DNA from: Mycolicibacter acidiphilus
GTDB taxonomy: Bacteria > Actinomycetota > Actinomycetes > Mycobacteriales > Mycobacteriaceae
Length of the DNA: 41,352 bases
Assembly (NCBI RefSeq): GCF_018455725.1
Contig: NZ_JAHCLR010000032.1
Location: forward strand, 1-41,352
Reading direction: 5' to 3'
In this document: positions 33,366 to 41,352 of the stretch, piece after piece
Numbering within the stretch: position 1 is the first letter of the stretch
Layout of the letters: each line of letters opens with the position of its first letter
Notes under the pieces: model-generated
The model's database searches: none
What the model saw: only the letters and a program-made list of their open reading frames with translations
What the model was told of the DNA's origin: nothing
Made by a program: the position numbers and the translations under genes

Positions 33366-35324
33366 TCAGCCCTGGGTGAGCCGCACCACCCGGTCGTTGC
33401 CCCGATCGGCGACGTACACCGTGCCCTTCTTGTCCACCGCGACGTCCAGCGGGGTGTTGAGCCCGTCGAACCCCAGGGTGGTCGGATCGGTCGCGCCGGC
33501 CGCCAGCTTGAGCACCTTGTTGCTGTCGTGCTCGGTGACGTAGACGTCGGCGTTGGCGTCGACCGCGATCCCCCATGGCACCGCCACCCCGGTGAACGGC
33601 AGCACCGCCTGGCTGGTCGCCCCCGCGCTCAGCTTCAACACCCGGTTGTTGTCGGTGTCGGTGACGTACACGGTGCCGGTGCCGTCCACCGCCACCCCGT
33701 CCGGGTCGTTCAGTCCGCTGAACGGCAGCACCTTCTGGGCGCTCGCCCCGGACGGCAGTTCCAGCACCCGGTCGTTGCCGCGGTCGGCGACGTAGACGTT
33801 GCCGCCGGAGTCCACCGCCACCCCCTCGGGGTAGCTCAGGCCGCTGAACGGCAGCACCGTCTCCGCGTTGGATCCCGCGGTCAGCTTCACCACCCGGTTG
33901 TTGAAATCGGAGACGTAGACGGTGCCGTTGGCGTCGACCGCGATGCCCTGCGGCTGGTACAGCCCGCTGAACGGCAGCACCGTCGGGGTGGTCGATCCCG
34001 GCGCCAGTTTCAGCACCCGGCCGTACATTCCCTGACTGGTGACGTAGACGTTGCCGTCGTCGTCGATCGTCACCCCGCCCGGCGACAGCCGGAAGTTGAT
34101 CCCGGTGATCTGCAGGTCGCTCTGCCCGGCCGGCACCGACGCGGTGGACTTGTGCGACGGCCGGACCAGGTAGGCGATCAGGCCCCCGACGGCCAGCAGC
34201 GCCAGCACCGCGGCGCCGATCAGGATCAGCCGGTTGGGGCCGGCTGCGGCCGCGGGCGCCCGGTCGAACTGCGGCGGTTGGGCCGGCGGTGGCGTGTACG
34301 TCGGCTGCTGGGCCGGCGACGGTGCGTAGATCGGCTGCGCCGGCGGTGAATACGCCGACTGGGGTGCGGACTGGGGACGCCAGCTGGTGACCTGGCTGTC
34401 CGACGGCGTCGGCACCGCCATCGTCTCGGTGCTGAACGCCGCCTCTGCGCCCTTGCGCAGAATGGTGGCGGCCTGGTCCTGCTGCGGGGCGGTCAGCGCT
34501 TGGTGCGCGGCCGCGGCGAGTTCACCGGCGCTGCGGTAGCGGTCCTCGGGCCGCTTCGCCATCCCGCGGGCGATCACCTGGTCGAACCCGGGCGGGATGC
34601 TGCCGGGCCGTTCGGCACTGGGGTGCGGGGGCGGTTCGGTCAGGTGCGCGGCGATCATCCGTTCGATGGTCTCCGACCGATACGGCGGCGCCCCGGTCAA
34701 GCACTCGTTGAGGACGCACGCCAGCGAGTAGATGTCGGCGCGGTAGGTGACGTCGGTTCCGGTGAACCGCTCCGGCGCCATGTAGTTGTAGGTGCCGACG
34801 GCGGTGCCCATCTGGGTGAGCCCCGGATCGGTGGCCGCCCGGGCGATGCCGAAATCCACCAGGTAGGCGAAGTCCTCGGCGGTCACCAGGATGTTCTCCG
34901 GTTTCACGTCGCGGTGCATGATCCCGGCGGCGTGCGCGGCGTCCAGCGCGGCGGCGACCTGCCGCACGATCGCCACCGCCCGGGCGGGGCTCAGCGGGCC
35001 GTAGCGGCTGAGCAGTGTCCGCAGCGATTCGCCGTCGATCAGCCGCATCTCGACGAAGAACTTCCCGTCGATCTCGCCGTAGTCGTGGATCGGCACCACG
35101 TGCGGTTCGGTCAGCCGCCCGGCGATGTCGGCCTCGCGCTGGATGCGGGCGTGCAGCACCGGGTCGCCCGCCAGATGCGACGAGATCAGCTTCAGCGCCA
35201 CCACCCGGTGCTTGCGGGTGTCCTCGGCTTCGTAGACCTCACCCATCCCGCCGCCGCCCAGCAGCCGGATCAGCCGGTAGGGCCCGAACTGGGTGCCGGC
35301 GCGCGAGCCGGGTTGGTTGTTCAT
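33366..35324 (-). CDS. pknD: PknD-type receptor Ser/Thr kinase with NHL sensor (copy 1)
   Basis: A 652-residue transmembrane kinase. Kinase domain ~14-277: glycine loop LGGGGMGEV, Lys45, Glu64, HRDVKPEN (137-144), DFG (157-159), activation-loop Thr170/174/178, APE (183-185), all intact. A Pro/Gln-rich juxtamembrane linker (~280-364), one TM helix (~365-387) and an extracellular six-bladed NHL beta-propeller (~402-652; blades repeat VAVDxxGNVYVxDxxNxRVxKL) follow. The architecture is that of M. tuberculosis PknD (664 residues), whose gene also neighbours pst genes and whose kinase targets include MmpL7 and an anti-anti-sigma factor. The last gene of a three-kinase tandem, 7 nt after copy 2. 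Confidence 0.94.
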   Translation of the reverse strand: MNNQPGSRAGTQFGPYRLIRLLGGGGMGEVYEAEDTRKHRVVALKLISSHLAGDPVLHARIQREADIAGRLTEPHVVPIHDYGEIDGKFFVEMRLIDGESLRTLLSRYGPLSPARAVAIVRQVAAALDAAHAAGIMHRDVKPENILVTAEDFAYLVDFGIARAATDPGLTQMGTAVGTYNYMAPERFTGTDVTYRADIYSLACVLNECLTGAPPYRSETIERMIAAHLTEPPPHPSAERPGSIPPGFDQVIARGMAKRPEDRYRSAGELAAAAHQALTAPQQDQAATILRKGAEAAFSTETMAVPTPSDSQVTSWRPQSAPQSAYSPPAQPIYAPSPAQQPTYTPPPAQPPQFDRAPAAAAGPNRLILIGAAVLALLAVGGLIAYLVRPSHKSTASVPAGQSDLQITGINFRLSPGGVTIDDDGNVYVTSQGMYGRVLKLAPGSTTPTVLPFSGLYQPQGIAVDANGTVYVSDFNNRVVKLTAGSNAETVLPFSGLSYPEGVAVDSGGNVYVADRGNDRVLELPSGASAQKVLPFSGLNDPDGVAVDGTGTVYVTDTDNNRVLKLSAGATSQAVLPFTGVAVPWGIAVDANADVYVTEHDSNKVLKLAAGATDPTTLGFDGLNTPLDVAVDKKGTVYVADRGNDRVVRLTQG

Positions 35325-35331
35325 ACGGTCC

Positions 35332-37317
35332 TCACCGGTCCGCCGTTACCTTCACCACCCGGTCGTTGCCACGGTCGGCGACGTAGACGTCCCCGCGCTG
35401 ATCGACCGCGACGTCCAGCGGTGCGTTGAGGCCGGTGAACGGCAGCACCACCGGAATCGCGGCGCCGGCGGCCAGTTTCACCACCTTGTTGCGGTTGTGC
35501 TCGGTGACGTAGACGTTCCCGTCGCCGTCCACGGCGATCCCCCAGGGCGAGACGATCCCGGCGAACGGCAGCACCACCTGCTCATTCGTGGCGTTCATCA
35601 GCTTGAGCACCCGATTGTTGCCGGTGTCGGTGACGTAGACGTTGCCCGAACCGTCGACCGCCACCCCGTCCGGGTTGTTCAGCCCGACGAACGGCACCGT
35701 GGTCTGGTTGTTCGACGCGGCGTCCAGTCGCACCACCTGGTTGTTGCCCCGGTCGGCGACGAAGACGTTGCCGGAACCGTCGACCGCCACCCCGTCCGGG
35801 TTGTCCAGGCCGGAGAACGGCAGCACCGTCTGGGTGTTGGAGTCCGCCGCGAGCTTGACCACCCGGTTGTTGACGTCGGAGAAGTACACGTTGCCGGCGC
35901 CGTCGATGACCAGGCCGCGCGGCTGGTAGAGGTCACTGAACGGCAGCACGTCCGACTTGGTCGACCCGGCCTGAAGCTTCACCACCCGCCCGTGCATGCC
36001 TTCGCTGGTGACGTAGACGTTGCCGGCGCCGTCGAGTGCCACCCCGCCCGGCGACAGCCGGTAGTCGAGGTCGGTGAACGGCACGATGTCCTGCGGCGGT
36101 GCGGCCACCGGGGACTTCGCCGACGAGCCGCTGATCAGATGGCCCGCGCCGGCCAGCACCGCGCCGGCGAGCAGCACCGCGGCCGCGACCAGGACCGGCT
36201 TGCGTTTGATCCGGTGCCGGCTCGGCGTCGGGATCGGCCGGAGGGCCGTCGGGAATGCCGGGGTGAGCAGCGGCGACGGCGGGAGGGTCACCACCGGCGC
36301 GATCCCGGTGCCCGCACCGGTGTCCGGCGGCGTCCAGCCCGGCCAGGTCAGTGGAACCGCGCCCGGCTGCGCGGGAACCTGCGCCCGGCCCCGCCCGTTG
36401 CCGTCACCGCGCGTCTCCGGTTCGGCTTGCAGGCCGCCGGGCAGGTGCATCGCGGGCTCGCCGCGCCGCAGGATCCGGCCGACCTGGTGCCGCTCGGGTT
36501 CGGTGAGCGCATGGTAGGCGGCATCGGCGAGTTCCCCGGCGCTGCTGTAGCGGTCCTGCGGCTTCCTCGCCATACCGCGGGCGAGTACCTCGTCGAGCGC
36601 GGCCGGGACCCGCCCGGGCCGCAGCTTGCCGGGCCGCGGCGGTGGTGTGCTCCGGCGCTCGGCCAGCGCGTCGTCGACGTTGTCTGCCGAGAACGGTGCG
36701 CTGCCGGTCAGGCACTCCGCCAGCACGCAGGCCAGTGAGTAGATGTCGGCGAGGTGGGTGACCTGTTCACGGCTGAGCCGCTCCGGTGCCATGTAGTGGT
36801 AGCTGCCGGCCTCTGGGTCCGCGATCGCCGCGGCCACTCCGAAGTTCGTCAGGTAGGCCAGGTCGTCACCGGTCACCAGGATGTTCGCCGGGCAGACGTC
36901 GCGGTGGATCACGTCGGCGTTGTGCGCCGCGTCCAGCGCCGCGGCGACCTGGCGGACGACGGCCACCGCCCGCGGCGTGCTCAACGGCCCGGATTCAGCC
37001 AGCAGTGCGGCCAGGTCGATGCCGTCGATCAGACCCAGCTCCAGGTAGAGGACGTCATCGATCTCACCGTAGGCGCGGATGGGCACCACGTGCGGTTCGG
37101 TCAACTGCCCGGCGGCCTCGGCCTCGTCCTCCAGCCGGCTGCGGAACGCCTCGTCGGCGGAGAACGTCTCGGAGATCAGCTTCAGTGCCACCGACTCGTC
37201 GTTGCGGGTGTCCTCGGCCTCGTACACCTCGCCCACGGCACCGCCGCCGAGGAGTCGGTCGAGTTGATAGGGGCCGAACCGCGACCCTGCCCGCGAACTC
37301 GGTTCGGTGTTGTTCAC
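35332..37317 (-). CDS. PknD-like receptor with predicted pseudokinase domain (copy 2)
   Basis: A 661-residue paralog with the same layout: kinase-like domain (~14-275), long linker, TM (~375-395), six-bladed NHL propeller. Catalytic features are altered: DFG is NFG (Asn158 in YLTNFGVA), the catalytic-loop Lys is Cys142 (HRDVCPAN), and the activation segment is about 7 residues shorter and lacks the Thr cluster (ADPEAGSYHYMAPER). Lys46, Glu65 and the HRD Asp140 remain. Loss of the metal-binding DFG Asp predicts little or no phosphotransfer, so it may act as a sensor, scaffold or allosteric partner of the flanking kinases. The GTG at 37317 (NNTEPSSRAGS) is chosen by alignment with copy 1 and AAGGGAG upstream; a longer frame begins at 37353. 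Confidence 0.9.
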   Translation of the reverse strand: MNNTEPSSRAGSRFGPYQLDRLLGGGAVGEVYEAEDTRNDESVALKLISETFSADEAFRSRLEDEAEAAGQLTEPHVVPIRAYGEIDDVLYLELGLIDGIDLAALLAESGPLSTPRAVAVVRQVAAALDAAHNADVIHRDVCPANILVTGDDLAYLTNFGVAAAIADPEAGSYHYMAPERLSREQVTHLADIYSLACVLAECLTGSAPFSADNVDDALAERRSTPPPRPGKLRPGRVPAALDEVLARGMARKPQDRYSSAGELADAAYHALTEPERHQVGRILRRGEPAMHLPGGLQAEPETRGDGNGRGRAQVPAQPGAVPLTWPGWTPPDTGAGTGIAPVVTLPPSPLLTPAFPTALRPIPTPSRHRIKRKPVLVAAAVLLAGAVLAGAGHLISGSSAKSPVAAPPQDIVPFTDLDYRLSPGGVALDGAGNVYVTSEGMHGRVVKLQAGSTKSDVLPFSDLYQPRGLVIDGAGNVYFSDVNNRVVKLAADSNTQTVLPFSGLDNPDGVAVDGSGNVFVADRGNNQVVRLDAASNNQTTVPFVGLNNPDGVAVDGSGNVYVTDTGNNRVLKLMNATNEQVVLPFAGIVSPWGIAVDGDGNVYVTEHNRNKVVKLAAGAAIPVVLPFTGLNAPLDVAVDQRGDVYVADRGNDRVVKVTADR

Positions 37318-37383
37318 CGACGACACTCCCTTCACCAGACCACCTCGCACCACCGGCTCAGCCGCGGCGGAAAACTGACCACC

Positions 37384-37389
37384 AGCCTA
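37384..37389 (-). promoter_or_regulatory. Candidate -10 for the copy 2-copy 1 kinase genes
   Basis: TAGGCT on the - strand, about 66 nt upstream of the GTG at 37317, inside the 248-nt gap after copy 3. It allows separate expression of the last two kinase genes. Confidence 0.3.
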
Positions 37390-37565
37390 ACCGGCAGCGG
37401 CTCGTCTGACGGCCAACAGATGGCGTTCACGGATACCGGTTGTGTCGCACACAGGCTTGCGGTGGCGGATCCGACCCGTGTCGGCCGCACCACCCCTGAC
37501 CGGGTCCGATCGCAACCTGCGGGAACGCCCCCGCGGAGTCCGCGGCGCAGTGCCGCGTTCGCCGA

Positions 37566-39530
<1,965 letters not shown>

Positions 39531-39583
39531 CGCCCCGCCTTTCCCTCACCCGGCAACTCGGTACGGCAACCCTCATCCGTGGG

Positions 39584-40687
39584 TCACGAGATGGCATTGA
39601 TGGCCGTCAGCAACTTGGCCTTGAACGAGTCCGGCAGTGGAATGGACCCGTACTGGTCCAGACCGTCCTGGCCCGGACCGACCGCGGCCTGCATGAACGC
39701 CTTCACCGCTGCGCCGGTGGCGGCGTCGGGGTATTTGGAGCAGACGATCTCGTAGGTCGCCAGCACGATCGGGTAGGCACCCGCGTCGGTCGGCCTGTAG
39801 AACGACGACGTGTCCAGCACCAGGTCGTTGCCCTGGCCCTGGAACTTGGCCCCGGCGATCGTCTTGCCGACCGACTCGCTGCTGATCGACACCGGGTCGG
39901 GCCCCGCCGACGTGATGATCCCGGCCATCTTCAACTGTTTGCCCACCGCGAACGACCACTCGTTGTAGGTGATCGACCCGTCGGTGCTCTGCAGCAGGGC
40001 CGACGTGCCGTTGTTGCCCGCCGCGCCGGTCCCCACGCCCCCGTTGAAGGTCTCGCTGACTCCCTTGCCCCACGCGCCGTCGGCCGCGCCGTCGAGGTAT
40101 TTCTGGAAGTTGTCGGTGGTGCCGGACTTGTCGCTGCGGTAGACGACGGTGATCGCGGTGGCCGGCAGGTTGGTGCCCTTGTTCAGCGCCGCGATCGCCG
40201 GGTCGTTCCAGGTGCTGATCGCGCCGGTGAAGATCTTGGCCGTGGTCGGCCCGTCCAGGTTCAGCTTGCTCACGCCGCTGATGTTGAAAGTGACCGCGAT
40301 CGGTCCGAACACCGTCGGCAGGTCCCAGGCCGGCGAACCGCACCGCGACGCCGCCTGGTCGGGCTGTCCCTTGGCCGGATCCAGCGCGACGTCGGAGCCG
40401 GCCAGATCGGTCTCGTTCTTGACGAAATCGTCTACGCCGGCGCCGGATCCGTTCGCGCTGTAGTCGAGCGTGTGGCCCGGGCAGGCACGGATGTAGGCGT
40501 ACACGAACTGCTCGATCGCGTTCTCCTGTGCGGTCGAACCGCTGGCGTGCAATTCCTGCTTACCGCCGCAGTCCACCCCCGAACTGCTCGATGATGCCGA
40601 GTCGTTGCTGCTGCCGCCGCAGGCTGAGAGCACCAGTGCGCTGGCAGTCAGCAGACTCAGTGCGACACCACATCTGCTGAACTTCAC
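39584..40687 (-). CDS. pstS: Phosphate-binding lipoprotein PstS
   Basis: A 367-residue periplasmic-type phosphate receptor for a Pst ABC importer. The signal peptide ends in lipobox LSAC ([23 protein letters not shown]). Phosphate-ligand segments are [32 protein letters not shown] and [16 protein letters not shown]. The length suits mycobacterial PstS1/PstS2 (370-374), and the position beside pknD matches M. tuberculosis pstS2 (Rv0932c). The Ser-rich stretch after the Cys is the usual flexible tether. It is divergent from a second pstS 78 nt away. Confidence 0.94.
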   Translation of the reverse strand: MKFSRCGVALSLLTASALVLSACGGSSNDSASSSSSGVDCGGKQELHASGSTAQENAIEQFVYAYIRACPGHTLDYSANGSGAGVDDFVKNETDLAGSDVALDPAKGQPDQAASRCGSPAWDLPTVFGPIAVTFNISGVSKLNLDGPTTAKIFTGAISTWNDPAIAALNKGTNLPATAITVVYRSDKSGTTDNFQKYLDGAADGAWGKGVSETFNGGVGTGAAGNNGTSALLQSTDGSITYNEWSFAVGKQLKMAGIITSAGPDPVSISSESVGKTIAGAKFQGQGNDLVLDTSSFYRPTDAGAYPIVLATYEIVCSKYPDAATGAAVKAFMQAAVGPGQDGLDQYGSIPLPDSFKAKLLTAINAIS

Positions 40688-40752
40688 GGAACTCCTCTGG
40701 TGAGGCGGTCAAGACAAGGCCCGACCTTACCGTGCGAGTCGGTGCGCGGAAG

Positions 40753-40758
40753 TAGCAT
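40753..40758 (+). promoter_or_regulatory. -10 of the predicted leaderless second pstS
   Basis: TAGCAT ends 7 nt before the ATG at 40766; no ribosome site intervenes. Confidence 0.5.
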
Positions 40759-40765
40759 TGCGCCG

Positions 40766-41352
40766 ATGGAGCCCAGACCGCAACGCCGAGCCCGCGCCGG
40801 CACCGTCCTGCTCACCCTGGCCGCGCTGACCGCGGCGGGCTGCGGATCGACCGGGACGGAGAATTCAAGTCCGCCTTCGGCTTCGACTTCGACGTCGGCC
40901 GGCGCGGCGCCCGTGCCGGCCACCGCCGCGGTGTCACTGGCCGAGACCGGCAGCACCCTGCTGTACTCGCTGTTCAGCGAGTGGGGGCCGGCCTATCAGC
41001 AGCAGTACCCCAACGTCACGATCAGCACCGCCGACAGCGGTTCCGGGGCGGGCATCGCTCAGGTCGCCGCCGGTGCGGTCGACATCGGCGCCTCCGATGC
41101 CTACCTGTCCGAGGGGGATGTCAAGGAACACCCCGGCCTGGTGAACATCGCGCTGGCGATCTCCGCCCAGCAGGTCAGCTACAACCTGCCCGGCCTGACC
41201 GGCGATCTGAAGCTCAACGGCACGGTGCTGGCCGGCATGTACCGCGGCGACATCAAGACCTGGAACGACCCGCAGGTCGCCGCGCTGAACCCCGGCGTCA
41301 CGCTGCCCGCCACGGCGGTGGTGCCGCTGCACCGCTCCGACGGCTCCGGTGA
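40766..41352 (+). CDS. pstS3: Phosphate-binding lipoprotein PstS (PstS3 type), 3' end outside the window
   Basis: The first 195 codons of an open frame that runs off the right edge. The signal peptide MEPRPQRRARAGTVLLTLAALTAAGC ends in a lipobox-like AAGC; a Ser/Thr/Pro tether follows, then AETGSTLLYSLFSEWG, TADSGSGAGIAQVAAG, DIGASDAYLSEGD and PLHRSDGSG, the PstS phosphate-ligand segments. The mature N-terminus with GSTLLYPLF-type sequence resembles Rv0928 (PstS3/PhoS2). In M. tuberculosis this gene leads pstC2-pstA1, so permease genes are expected just beyond the window. It diverges from the other pstS. Confidence 0.92.
   Translation, partial: MEPRPQRRARAGTVLLTLAALTAAGCGSTGTENSSPPSASTSTSAGAAPVPATAAVSLAETGSTLLYSLFSEWGPAYQQQYPNVTISTADSGSGAGIAQVAAGAVDIGASDAYLSEGDVKEHPGLVNIALAISAQQVSYNLPGLTGDLKLNGTVLAGMYRGDIKTWNDPQVAALNPGVTLPATAVVPLHRSDGSG

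Noticed and set aside
37318-37565. A gene in the 248-nt gap between kinase copies 3 and 2
   Set aside because: No frame has a plausible start, ribosome site or composition; it is treated as a promoter region.

Overview
The window is a high-GC actinobacterial chromosome segment from a member of the Mycobacteriaceae. The evidence is the gene content and order: lpqB-mtrB-mtrA-tmk-ahcY, the tetR-rubredoxin-alkB block, manA-SIS protein-manB-DUF3499, a peptidase-like gene/whiB2/fbiA-fbiB, manC-wbbL-rmlD, an Lcp1 ligase, pacL1-ctpC, and pknD with pstS genes. The order from lpqB to ctpC follows the M. tuberculosis Rv3244c-Rv3270 backbone with local replacements. The species cannot be named from the sequence alone.

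Layout. Bases 1-3190 (+ strand) are an accessory-looking block of visibly lower GC: a WXG100-like, type VII secretion-type protein followed by three tandem Cys-rich exported paralogs. Bases 3225-9596 (- strand) hold the MtrAB-LpqB envelope/cell-division signalling operon, thymidylate kinase and S-adenosylhomocysteinase. Bases 9672-11703 (- strand) carry a TetR regulator, one rubredoxin and an AlkB alkane hydroxylase. Bases 11905-13937 (- strand) hold two genes that replace the M. tuberculosis Rv3253c/Rv3254 pair: an orphan protein resembling the Cas7 (Csb1) subunit of type I-U CRISPR systems, and a cation-diffusion-facilitator protein. Bases 13938-18150 (- strand) are the mannose activation genes. 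Bases 18240-22363 hold a small peptidase-family protein, whiB2 (opposite strand), the coenzyme F420 genes fbiA-fbiB and a Nudix hydrolase. Bases 22360-25863 (- strand) hold a DEDDh exonuclease, GDP-mannose pyrophosphorylase, rhamnosyltransferase WbbL and RmlD. These lead to Lcp1 at 25986 (+), so mannose donor synthesis, the rhamnose linker and arabinogalactan-peptidoglycan ligation are nearly contiguous.

Bases 28178-31463 contain an unrecognised overlapping gene pair (-) divergent from the zinc module pacL1-ctpC (+), with an AT-rich inverted repeat between them that looks like an ArsR/SmtB operator. Bases 31624-33363 hold a His-rich CDF-like protein and a mycobacterial SAM methyltransferase. 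Bases 33366-40687 (- strand) are the most striking part: three tandem PknD-type receptor kinases with NHL-propeller sensors downstream of a PstS lipoprotein. The middle kinase has lost the catalytic residues of an active kinase. A second, divergent pstS gene runs off the right edge.

Other themes: at least eight genes have a TAnnnT -10 hexamer 6-8 nt before the start codon, which predicts leaderless mRNAs, and several intergenic gaps contain long perfect palindromes. I saw no tRNA, rRNA, insertion sequence, prophage or CRISPR array.
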